The position numbers and the translations under genes are program-made. Under the pieces are notes generated by a model. It was not told where the DNA came from, did no database searches, and saw only the letters and a list, made by a program, of their open reading frames with translations. From NCBI RefSeq assembly GCF_008124765.1, contig NZ_VNHS01000003.1, positions 496,001 to 560,000 on the forward strand: a stretch of 64,000 nt of DNA, in the 5' to 3' direction. This stretch comes from Paenibacillus methanolicus (GTDB lineage Bacteria > Bacillota > Bacilli > Paenibacillales > Paenibacillaceae). Below are positions 27,362-34,993 of this stretch, piece by piece. The first letter of the stretch is position 1, and every line of letters begins with the position of its first letter.

Positions 27362-29707
27362 CTAACCTTGATAACAACGAATCTCATAGATGCCAGCCGA
27401 CGGATCTCCATTGGTCGCCTCAATCACGACGCGCAATGTATCGGTTTGAACCGATTGCGTAAGGGTATGCCGGCAATGGCGCTGGTAATTATCTTTCACT
27501 TGGAGAAGCTCCTGCCACCTGCCGTCCACATACGCTTCGATTCGATAATCCTTCGGACATTGCGGATCGCGATAGAACGGCGAATACCCGCGATATTCCC
27601 ATAGAAGGCTGCCCGGGAACGTGATCTCGATTTGTCCGATCGATTGCTGCTCCTCCCATTTCAATTCCAGCCATTGCGGAAGCGCCTCTTTTGCATCCGA
27701 ACGCCACAGGTTCGTGAACCGATAAGGCCGCGTTACGCCGCTGATGACATGCTCCGGGCTGTACGCGCGCTGCGGCGGATCTACGCGGAAGCTGCGGGTC
27801 GGACCGTTCCAATCCCGGCGCATCTTGCCCTCGCCCATTTCATACGCGCAAGTCTGGCCTGGCACGATGCCATTCCCGCAATGCCAGGCAACGTGGGGAT
27901 TCGCCAGTAAATCCAATCGAACATAGGTCCCCGGCTTCAGACCATCATCCCCGCTCAGTTGCACATCCCAATCGATCCATTGGTAGTTCCCTGGCATGAT
28001 TTCCAGCTCCGTAGCGGCCAGCGGCGGATTAGCGTCGCAGCGGTAGTCCCAAATATGATCCACGGGAATCATCTTCGCTTCCACGATTTGAGGGGTGTCG
28101 CTTAGATTGGTCACACAGACCGACACACGGTGCAGCACGTCCTCCGAAATCGCGATCCATTGCCCCTTTCGCTGACGGAGGATCTCATCTTGGTGACCGA
28201 GCTCGCCGGATGCTTGCAGCTCCGCCTTCACTTCCGAACCGCTGCACGAAGCTTGACTGCTAGCCGTAACGCGCGCCGTGCGCGCAAGATCCAGCTCGTC
28301 TTCGTTCGTCGCGTTCGGCAGGAAGCAGCCGTCGCGCAGCAGCGTCTGCTTCACTTCCCGGATCGCCTGGCTTGGAACATCCGCAAGCGATATGCCGTGC
28401 TTCAAGGCAATCGCAGCCGACGTCCCCACTGCCTGCCCAACCAGCGCGGTCGTCGCCATGACGCGTACCGTACCTAATGCGGCATGCGTCACGGATATAT
28501 TCCGCCCGGCCATCATCAAATTATCGACATCCTTGGCAATCGCCGACCGCAGCGGGATACCGTAAGGGCCGCAGTAGCTTTTCACCATATAAGGGGATGT
28601 TTCATCATAGCCTTCCGAACTGGCATGCTCGCTGGTAGGCGCAAGAAGTCCCCCCGGCGTATGCAGATCAAGGAACCAGCCGCCGTATGCAATTTCATCC
28701 TCGAATACGGTTCGATTCAGCGGGTCGTGTTCCGTCATCAAATAGTGGCCCATAATTCTGCGGCTTTCCCGTTTGCCGGGCACTTGACCGATCCAATCAA
28801 TCGCGTGATTCGCGGCCAGCTCTTTCGTAAGCGGATCCTTATTTTTGATCCAATCCCATATCCCTAACACATAGCGGGTGAGCTCATGGCGAATATCTTC
28901 ATTTTCATTGATGGTGTGCCAAGGCATGCCGATTTCAATCCACCAGTAACCGCCTCGCATATCGTTCGGATTACGGCCCTGCTTATAGAAAAAATCCGGA
29001 TTATCGAGCTTCGCGGCCCAATCCGGTGCCGTGAACGGAGCGGGGTAGCCCAAATCCTTCGTTTTAAAAAGAAGAGAACTCCCCATCACATCTCCGCTGG
29101 CCTGCAGCGGTGCGTGCGGCTCGTCGAATTCCTCGCTCGCTTCCGAACCCATCCGCCATTCGCAGCCTGCACGGTCTGCCACGATGCCGTCGCCCGTGCA
29201 ATCGACGAATACATCCGCTTCGAGTTCAATCTCCATTTCCGTGTTCGCTACATACCCCACGACCGAAGCAATCTTTCGCTCATAGGCCATCCGCACGTCC
29301 AGAATGGTCGTATTTAGATAGAAGGTTAAATTGTCCGTTCGCTGCGCCAGATCATACATCGTCATATCCCACACGCTGTTCGTCCAGCCATTCTCAAATA
29401 TCGGCTCGTGATTGCGCGCGCGTTCCTCAATCAATAATTCCGATATGATCCCGGTTTCCTTGGCGTACACATGAAAAGCCGCTGCGCCGTGAGGCGTCAC
29501 TCTAACCTCGGACGAGCTGTTCCCGCCAAAGACAGGGCGATCCTGTACCAGGCATGTTTTGGCGCCATGTCTAGCCGAAGCAACCGCCGCGCAAAAACCC
29601 GCCAGGCCGCCTCCGCAAACGACAACATCGTACTTCTCCAGCTTTTTCCCCTTCTTACTCGCTGAATGATTGCCATCTGTTCTCGTATCGTTGAAGCCAT
29701 TCCCCAT
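27362..29707 (-). CDS. FAD-dependent oxidoreductase (FAD_oxidored family) with C-terminal beta-sandwich
   Basis: A 781-residue protein from ATG 29707 (AAGGAG upstream). The dinucleotide-binding motif is KYDVVVCGGGLAGFCAAVAS near residue 30, followed by FGGNSSSEVRV, the FAD_oxidored (PF12831) signature. VFVDCTGDGIVADRAGCEWR and DNLMMAGRNISVTHAALGTV are also typical. The last ~150 residues (from YSPEHVISGVTRPYRFTNLW) form a discoidin-like beta-sandwich ending GIYEIRCYQG, a fusion that suggests carbohydrate contact. No signal peptide. It is first in an operon with GH97 and a clan GH-A hydrolase, read from the third copy of the regulated promoter. Members of this family are common in polysaccharide loci but few have known substrates. 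Oxidation of a sugar hydroxyl, possibly aiding non-hydrolytic glycoside cleavage, is an inference. Confidence 0.85.
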   Translation of the reverse strand: MGNGFNDTRTDGNHSASKKGKKLEKYDVVVCGGGLAGFCAAVASARHGAKTCLVQDRPVFGGNSSSEVRVTPHGAAAFHVYAKETGIISELLIEERARNHEPIFENGWTNSVWDMTMYDLAQRTDNLTFYLNTTILDVRMAYERKIASVVGYVANTEMEIELEADVFVDCTGDGIVADRAGCEWRMGSEASEEFDEPHAPLQASGDVMGSSLLFKTKDLGYPAPFTAPDWAAKLDNPDFFYKQGRNPNDMRGGYWWIEIGMPWHTINENEDIRHELTRYVLGIWDWIKNKDPLTKELAANHAIDWIGQVPGKRESRRIMGHYLMTEHDPLNRTVFEDEIAYGGWFLDLHTPGGLLAPTSEHASSEGYDETSPYMVKSYCGPYGIPLRSAIAKDVDNLMMAGRNISVTHAALGTVRVMATTALVGQAVGTSAAIALKHGISLADVPSQAIREVKQTLLRDGCFLPNATNEDELDLARTARVTASSQASCSGSEVKAELQASGELGHQDEILRQRKGQWIAISEDVLHRVSVCVTNLSDTPQIVEAKMIPVDHIWDYRCDANPPLAATELEIMPGNYQWIDWDVQLSGDDGLKPGTYVRLDLLANPHVAWHCGNGIVPGQTCAYEMGEGKMRRDWNGPTRSFRVDPPQRAYSPEHVISGVTRPYRFTNLWRSDAKEALPQWLELKWEEQQSIGQIEITFPGSLLWEYRGYSPFYRDPQCPKDYRIEAYVDGRWQELLQVKDNYQRHCRHTLTQSVQTDTLRVVIEATNGDPSAGIYEIRCYQG

Positions 29708-29778
29708 ATCTCTTCGTCTCCTTCTATCCAGCCGCATCTAACATTACTTGATGACAGCGTTTTCTTTTCCTCCTTTTC

Positions 29779-29840
29779 ACTTTATCTTGAATGACTACGC
29801 ATAAAAATAGCACCATTTTTGATTTGATGCCTTCATTTTG
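29779..29840 (-). promoter_or_regulatory. Regulated promoter of the oxidoreductase-GH97-GH operon
   Basis: Third copy: half-sites 20 bp apart (CAT at 29814-29816 and 29834-29836), -35 TTTTTA (29802-29807), 17 bp, -10 TAAAGT (29779-29784). Unlike the other two it lacks the cre-like box in the spacer. It sits between the GH26 stop and the oxidoreductase start. Confidence 0.72.
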
Positions 29841-29858
29841 GCATCCCGGTGCATGCCG

Positions 29859-31289
29859 TTATTTCAACTTCGGAAGCTCATCCTTGGTTATCACATTCGA
29901 TGCATGGTATACCGCTCGTATCTCTGCATCCGTATTGTACTCCACCCCGTTAATGGGCTCATACACCCATTCCGACCAGCCCATGGCGAAAGCCCATTTG
30001 GGCTGTGCCGCCAGAACGCTCGGACTCGGTAATTTGGCGCATTCGCCGATGGCGATCGGCTTGCCGCCGGCTACGGTTAGAGCCGCATTATACTTCGCCG
30101 TCGTGAAGAAGTCCGGATTATAGATGTCCAGCGCGAAGATGTCCCAGTAAGAACTGCCGGGGTTGTAAGAGCTCCAGGAGGACACGAACTTGTCCGAACT
30201 TTCCAGATCCTGCATATCCCACACCCAGATCAGATTTGTTAGGCCTTTGGTATTCACCAGATAATCGCGCGTCAGTCGGTACAACGCCGCCGTTCCATTG
30301 GTCCCCGGTCTGCCCGCCCACCAGAAGACGCTTTGGTTCATTTCGTGGAAGGGTCTGAAAAGAACCGTGACTCCGCCGTCTTCCAGCTGCTGCAGATAGC
30401 CGGCATACGTGTCCAGACGCTTTTTCCACGCCGTATTCAGCGTGCCTCCATTGGTAATGAGCGTGGACCACTGCGAATCAGACAGCTCGCTCACCACGCC
30501 GCCATCCCAGCTCCCCACGTCCGACTGCGTTGGTGGCGTGACATGCATCATCAGCTGCACGATGGCCCCATTCGCCCACTGCTTCTTCGCTTCGTCGATC
30601 ATCGTTTGCCGATTGCTCACATCGCTGGAGGAGAAGAGGAAGTCACCGCTCCAGAGAGCCGGGGTTTTACCCGTAATACCAATAATGGCGTTCGTGTATT
30701 TCGCCGGATCGGAATTGGGCTCCCGGTTGTGTTCGCCGATGACCGTACCCGTTCGGCCTGTTCCCTTGAGGTAATCCAGAACGCCAACCGTATTAGCGGC
30801 AGCGCTTCCATAAACTTCAAACTCCCAGATCGAGAAGCCGTACGCGGTGGCGCGCTTGATCCCGAACATCTTCACGTATCGGGCGGTTACAGCCGGAAAG
30901 GAAATCGAGCTGGTCCCACCGGTCGCGTTATAGTTCTCGTATCGCGTCGTCCATGTCACATTATCCGTGGAGGTTTGGATCTGAAACTGGGTCGCATAGG
31001 CTGCCTCCCATTTGATCAGCACGCTCGATACGGTTTGAGGAGATCCCAGGTCAACGATAAAGTTCTGGTTGTCCGCAAACCCCGAAGACCATCTCGTATT
31101 GCCATTCGCATCCACCGCGTTGGATCCCGGATGGGCGGATTCGGAAGAAGATACCGTAACCGGTCGGCCGTAGGCTAGATTGATATCGGCCGCAGTCGAT
31201 GGTGATGGCGTGAAATAAACGAGCAGGCTGAACAACATAGAGAGGATCAACATCCATTTAACAGCTTGAGCTTGACGTGCAATTTTCAT
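29859..31289 (-). CDS. Secreted CBM32/F5-8C-GH26 enzyme (beta-mannanase-like)
   Basis: A 476-residue secreted protein. The signal peptide WMLILSMLFSLLVYFTPSPS ends near STAA. An F5/8 type C (CBM32-like) module spans about 35-165 (NLAYGRPVTVSSSESAHPGS, FIVDLGSPQTVSSVLIKW, ARYVKMFGIKRATAYGFSIW). The GH26 barrel follows, with Glu316 in LFRPFHEMNQSVFWWAG as acid/base and Glu416 in KPIAIGECAKL as nucleophile. These match GH26 beta-mannanases, where RP-x-HEMN and WxWWG-type segments are diagnostic. Of three consecutive ATGs the third (31289) fits the GAGGA site best. It stands alone with its own AT-rich upstream region and does not carry the shared promoter. It suggests that the locus substrate includes a mannan or galactomannan, consistent with an alpha-galactosidase-type GH97. 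Confidence 0.88.
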   Translation of the reverse strand: MKIARQAQAVKWMLILSMLFSLLVYFTPSPSTAADINLAYGRPVTVSSSESAHPGSNAVDANGNTRWSSGFADNQNFIVDLGSPQTVSSVLIKWEAAYATQFQIQTSTDNVTWTTRYENYNATGGTSSISFPAVTARYVKMFGIKRATAYGFSIWEFEVYGSAAANTVGVLDYLKGTGRTGTVIGEHNREPNSDPAKYTNAIIGITGKTPALWSGDFLFSSSDVSNRQTMIDEAKKQWANGAIVQLMMHVTPPTQSDVGSWDGGVVSELSDSQWSTLITNGGTLNTAWKKRLDTYAGYLQQLEDGGVTVLFRPFHEMNQSVFWWAGRPGTNGTAALYRLTRDYLVNTKGLTNLIWVWDMQDLESSDKFVSSWSSYNPGSSYWDIFALDIYNPDFFTTAKYNAALTVAGGKPIAIGECAKLPSPSVLAAQPKWAFAMGWSEWVYEPINGVEYNTDAEIRAVYHASNVITKDELPKLK

Positions 31290-31552
31290 CATCATTCCTC
31301 GCTTTTTTCGTCATTTTTTTAACCTTCAAATCTGGCTCGGCTGATGCGCGAAGCCTCCAACCACTCCTTCCGGTTTTTTGTATTCGCTTACATTTCAATA
31401 TTCTAAACAAATGATCTTCACGTGTAAATATGTTAAATTAAATAAATTTATACTTGTTTACACGAAAATTTAACTTTAGAGAAAAGTCGCGTTTATTAAA
31501 GAGACACGGCAGCAGTTTTGTTTCCTCTACGGACCTCTGCCCGGTTAAACAC
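31290..31552. promoter_or_regulatory. AT-rich control region upstream of GH26 with a spaced inverted repeat
   Basis: This is most of a ~437-base gene-free gap. It is very AT-rich around 31380-31480. CGTGTAAA (31421-31428) and its complement TTTACACG (31457-31464) lie 36 bp apart centre to centre and could be paired operator sites. No -35/-10 pair was convincing enough to mark. No ORF or RNA gene was seen. Confidence 0.4.
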
Positions 31553-31590
31553 AAAAAATGCTTACCGATGGAAAACCAAAGGTAAGCATT
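31553..31590 (-). terminator. Terminator of the aldo/keto reductase operon
   Basis: Perfect 10-bp stem AATGCTTACC/GGTAAGCATT (31557-31566 with 31581-31590). On the minus strand six T residues overlap and follow the stem (31553-31558). It lies about 137 bases past the reductase stop. Confidence 0.8.
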
Positions 31591-31726
31591 CATTGCAAAT
31601 CCACATGCCGATCCCTATCGGAATCCGCCGACAACGAATATGAGCGTCTGCGTAACGCCGTCGTTATACGTGCCGAGCACAACATTGCGATATTCCTACC
31701 CGTTCAACAACCCCGTGCTTTTCTCC

Positions 31727-32554
31727 TCACTTCGGATCGTCTGGATGATGGTTGAATCTCGTATTGGTGTTCATACGGTCGATCCGCTCCATGTCTTCTT
31801 CGGCCAAGATGAAATCGAAAATATTCGCATTTTCAGTCAACCTGGCAGCCGTGGACGTTTTCGGAATGACGACTACGCCTTTCTGCAGCTCCCAGCGGAG
31901 AACGATCTGTGCTGCCGTCTTCTTGTACTTGTTGCTTAATTCCGCTAGGGTCGGATGATCGAGACGCCCCTGCATGAGCGGGAAGTACGCCGTCACCTGG
32001 ATCCCCTTCGATTGGCAGTACGCGAGCAGCTCGGGCTGGCTCAGCAGCGGATGGTACTCATACTGGTTGACCATCGGAACGATTTCGCAGTCGGCGAGCA
32101 GGTCCTCCAGATGATGGATCAAGAAGTTGCTGACCCCGATCGCCCGAACAAGGCCGTCGCGGTACAGCTTCTCGAATGCCCGCCACGTCTCTTTGTATTT
32201 GCCCTGAATCGCCCAGTGGACCAAGTACAGATCGAGCACCTCAAGACCGAGTTTCTCCATGCTGCGGTCAAAGGCGCGGAGCGTCTTCTCGTACCCCTGA
32301 TCCGTATTGAACAATTTGGTCGTGATGAATAATTCCTCGCGCGGTACTCCGCTCTGCCGGATGGCGCGGCCGACGCTTGCTTCATTGCCATATACGCTGG
32401 CCGTATCAATGCTTCTGTAACCGGCACGGATGGCCTCTGCGACAATCTCGACCGTTGCCTCCGGATTCGCGCCCGCTCCCATGCTGCCGAAACCTAGCCA
32501 CGGCATTCGAACCCCGTTCTGTAACACGGCGCAATCTTCGATCCTAACGACCAT
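31727..32554 (-). CDS. Aldo/keto reductase
   Basis: A 275-residue NAD(P)H-dependent reductase of the AKR superfamily, full length. The catalytic tetrad is visible: Asp and Tyr in SIDTASVYGNEASVGRAI, Lys in ELFITTKLF and His in LDLYLVHWAI. Cofactor-binding C-terminal signatures include GVVVIPKTSTAARLTENANI. The ATG has GAGGGG upstream. It starts four bases after the stop of the enolase-superfamily gene, so the two are co-expressed. The pairing suggests a sugar or sugar-acid route in which one enzyme dehydrates or epimerises and the other reduces the carbonyl product. Physiological substrate unknown. Confidence 0.92.
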   Translation of the reverse strand: MVVRIEDCAVLQNGVRMPWLGFGSMGAGANPEATVEIVAEAIRAGYRSIDTASVYGNEASVGRAIRQSGVPREELFITTKLFNTDQGYEKTLRAFDRSMEKLGLEVLDLYLVHWAIQGKYKETWRAFEKLYRDGLVRAIGVSNFLIHHLEDLLADCEIVPMVNQYEYHPLLSQPELLAYCQSKGIQVTAYFPLMQGRLDHPTLAELSNKYKKTAAQIVLRWELQKGVVVIPKTSTAARLTENANIFDFILAEEDMERIDRMNTNTRFNHHPDDPK

Positions 32555-32558
32555 TTAA

Positions 32559-33716
32559 TTATCCCCTCTCCATTGTCCATCCGTTAGCGGCAGACTGGTG
32601 CGTGAATAGCTCATCATCGAACTGCAAGCCGAATCCCGGCAAGGACGGGATGAGCATCGTCCCCTCACGGATCTGATAAGCGGAAGCGTCCATGCCCCCG
32701 ATCGTAATGTCATCCCATTCCACGAACTGAAACCCAGCGATACTCGGCGCTAGATGACCGGATACATAAATCCCGTAAGCGTTGCCATAACAATGCGGCG
32801 CGGTGCGCAGCCCATGCTCATCGAGCTTCCTGCCGAGCTCCAGCCAGAATGTAAACCCTGGATGAATGATATCGTACTGGAGAACATCGACGAACCCCTT
32901 AACCGCCCAATCGACGAGAAACGGAGAGGCAAGACCTTCGCCGTCCGCGATCAGCACCTGCTGGTTCCGCTCGGCCAGCCAGGACTTGAGATCCGCATAT
33001 AGCGCATCATCTTCGTGGAACGCTTCTTCCAGCCAATAAAGGTTCACATCGCTCAGCGCGCCAAGCACTTCCTTGGCCAAGTTCAAGTTGTAGGCGTTGT
33101 TCGCGTCAATCATGAGTTTTCCTGCCGGTCCTGCAACTTCACTGATCCCTCGGACGATGGCGATATCGCGCTTGGTCCCTTCCAAGAGCGGCATATGTCT
33201 GCCCCCGCGGCCAACCTTGATTTTGAAGTGGCGGTGTCCCTTGGCGTACCCTTCCTGCGCTTCCTCCTGCAGCAGCTTCACCGCATCGCGCTCATCCGGC
33301 AGATGGAGATCGTCGAAGTACAGCGACGTGTCATAACACGGCACGCTCAGCTGCTCGCCCGGAGACAGCGGCTGTTCGGAGACCAGCTCATAGACAGGCT
33401 TGTTCCTCCTGCGCCCCAGCCAATCGAGCAGCGGATATTCCAGAGCGAGCCTGAACGGATTTAGCACGAGCCCTTCCCCATCAACAAAGGCGCCAAGCGG
33501 CTGCCCGACGACGGATTGCGCCTCTTCTCTCGATAAGGTAGAAGAACCATATCCGGTCTGGCCATCGATGGTGAGCCGAACAATATTTACTTCGCAATGC
33601 TTCCCATGCACGCCGATCCGTCCGTTCGCCCCCGCGAGGCGGGCCCGCTCTCCGTACAGCTTGGCAAATTCGATTTTTTCGATAACCGCGCCTAACTCGG
33701 CTTCCGACAGCTGCAT
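32559..33716 (-). CDS. Enolase-superfamily enzyme (mandelate racemase/muconate lactonizing type)
   Basis: A 385-residue cytoplasmic enzyme with the N-terminal capping domain and a C-terminal (beta/alpha)7-beta barrel. Barrel landmarks are the Lys-x-Lys pair HFKIKVG (Lys165, Lys167), metal ligand Asp204 in LMIDANNAYNL, Glu230-Glu231 in WLEEAFHEDD, and Asp258/Glu260 in LIADGEGLAS. These are the expected places for proton-transfer lysines and the Mg2+ site. Members include sugar-acid dehydratases and dipeptide epimerases; which one applies is not decided here. It is first in a two-gene operon with an aldo/keto reductase and divergent from an ArsR-type regulator, with an 18-bp palindrome at its promoter. 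Confidence 0.88.
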   Translation of the reverse strand: MQLSEAELGAVIEKIEFAKLYGERARLAGANGRIGVHGKHCEVNIVRLTIDGQTGYGSSTLSREEAQSVVGQPLGAFVDGEGLVLNPFRLALEYPLLDWLGRRRNKPVYELVSEQPLSPGEQLSVPCYDTSLYFDDLHLPDERDAVKLLQEEAQEGYAKGHRHFKIKVGRGGRHMPLLEGTKRDIAIVRGISEVAGPAGKLMIDANNAYNLNLAKEVLGALSDVNLYWLEEAFHEDDALYADLKSWLAERNQQVLIADGEGLASPFLVDWAVKGFVDVLQYDIIHPGFTFWLELGRKLDEHGLRTAPHCYGNAYGIYVSGHLAPSIAGFQFVEWDDITIGGMDASAYQIREGTMLIPSLPGFGLQFDDELFTHQSAANGWTMERG

Positions 33717-33761
33717 GCCATCTCCTCCTGTTCCTATACAGCGTTGCTTGAGTTAGTTAAA

Positions 33762-33817
33762 TAACGAATTAATTCGTTAATTGACTATATTCTAAAATCT
33801 CACTCTCGATTCGTCAA
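33762..33817 (-). promoter_or_regulatory. Promoter and palindromic operator of the enolase/AKR operon
   Basis: Minus strand: -35 TTGACG (33812-33817), 17 bp, -10 TAGAAT (33789-33794). Just downstream is the perfect 18-bp palindrome TAACGAATTAATTCGTTA (33762-33779), placed over the expected start region. AGTTAGTTAA next to it recurs, inverted, before the divergent regulator gene. The likely ligand is the adjacent ArsR-type protein. Confidence 0.75.
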
Positions 33818-33844
33818 TCCTTCCACGGAACCAAGGACGATAAT

Positions 33845-33886
33845 TGAAGGTATCCCTCCTTTTTGTTAGAATATAAACTAACTAAA
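33845..33886 (+). promoter_or_regulatory. Promoter of the ArsR-type regulator gene
   Basis: -35 TTGAAG (33845-33850), 17 bp, -10 TAGAAT (33868-33873). AACTAACTAAACG follows, an inverted version of the AGTTAGTTAA found at the divergent promoter. This suggests autoregulation through a shared half-site. Confidence 0.65.
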
Positions 33887-33898
33887 CGAGGTGAATCT

Positions 33899-34828
33899 AT
33901 GCTTTCCCTATCCACCGATGAACAATCGCTGCTCGTCTATGAAGCGCTTGCTTCCAAACCGCGGCTCGCGATTCTCCGAATGGTCGCCGAGCAGCCGCTC
34001 AGCGTCAAAGAGATCGCCGACCGACTCTCTTTCTCATCTGCGACGGTGACGGTTCATATCCGCAAGCTGGAGGAAGCCGGGCTGCTGTTGTGCCGGGCTG
34101 CCCCGGGCAAACACGGGCAGCAGAAGATTTGCTCGCTCACCCACGCGCAGTTCGAGGGTCGGTTCGACAAGCAGCGGCATGCCGATCATTCGTACACCTG
34201 CTCCATCAGAGTCGGACACTACACCGACTACGCGATCAAGCCGACCTGCGGATTGGCTGCATCGTCGGGATTTATCGGGCAGATCGACGATCCGCGTTAT
34301 TTTTCGGATCCGTTGCATTTTAATGCGGACGTCATCTGGTTCGGCGAAGGGTACGTCGAATACCGCATTCCTAATTATCTGCTCAAGTACCAGCAGTTGG
34401 AGCGGCTTGAGATCTCGCTCGAGATGTGCTCCGAAGCGCCTGGCGCCAACGAAAACTGGCCATCCGACATTTTCTTCGAGCTGAACCGCCGCCACGTCGG
34501 AACGTGGACCTGCCCCGGGGACTTCGGAGACAAACGCGGGGCGCTCAACCCGGACTGGTGGCCACGGATCAACAAGACGCAATACGGCCTGCTGAAGATT
34601 ATCACCATTAATGAAGAAGGCTCCTTTATCGACGGCTTGCCGCTGTCGGGCGTGACGATCCGCGATCTCGACCTCGCCTACGGCGCAGACATCCCGCTGC
34701 GGATCGGCGTCGCCCCGGACGCCCGCCACGTCGGCGGCGTGACGCTATTCGGGCAGCAGTTCGGCAACTACAACCAGAATATCGAAGTCGAATTCCGCTG
34801 CAAACCATCGGGCGCGCCGCCGCGCTGA
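33899..34828 (+). CDS. ArsR-type regulator with large C-terminal domain of unknown function
   Basis: A 309-residue protein, about three times the usual ArsR length. Residues 1-85 are a winged helix-turn-helix: LASKPRLAILRMVAEQPLSV, KEIADRLSFSSATVTVHIRK, LEEAGLL. No metal-binding CxC motif is seen in the recognition region. The remaining ~220 residues (from SCSIRVGHYTDYAIKPTCGL) are Trp/Phe/Gly-rich and beta-like, with PSDIFFELNRRHVGTWTCPG and GALNPDWWPRINKTQYGLL; perhaps a ligand-binding beta-sandwich. ATG 33899 follows GAGGTG at good spacing. Divergent from the enolase/AKR operon, it is the likely controller of that operon, sensing a small carbohydrate-type molecule (inference). Confidence 0.8.
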   Translation: MLSLSTDEQSLLVYEALASKPRLAILRMVAEQPLSVKEIADRLSFSSATVTVHIRKLEEAGLLLCRAAPGKHGQQKICSLTHAQFEGRFDKQRHADHSYTCSIRVGHYTDYAIKPTCGLAASSGFIGQIDDPRYFSDPLHFNADVIWFGEGYVEYRIPNYLLKYQQLERLEISLEMCSEAPGANENWPSDIFFELNRRHVGTWTCPGDFGDKRGALNPDWWPRINKTQYGLLKIITINEEGSFIDGLPLSGVTIRDLDLAYGADIPLRIGVAPDARHVGGVTLFGQQFGNYNQNIEVEFRCKPSGAPPR

Positions 34829-34860
34829 GCAGCCGATTTTCGGCGGCTCATTCGAATATA

Positions 34861-34894
34861 AACAAGGCTTGCCCTGGTAGAGGCAAGCCTTGTT
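34861..34894. terminator. Bidirectional terminator between the regulator and the NRPS genes
   Basis: Perfect 13-bp stem AACAAGGCTTGCC/GGCAAGCCTTGTT with an 8-base loop, followed on the plus strand by TTGTTA. The genes converge here; the NRPS stop codon is about 100 bases away. Confidence 0.75.
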
Positions 34895-34993
34895 TTGTTA
34901 TCCGATGAGAAGGCGAAGCAACCTCAACAGGCTCTATGGCGGCTTGTTCAGGTTGCCGTGTTCAGGTTGCTGCAGCGTTCCCCTATTACGTAA

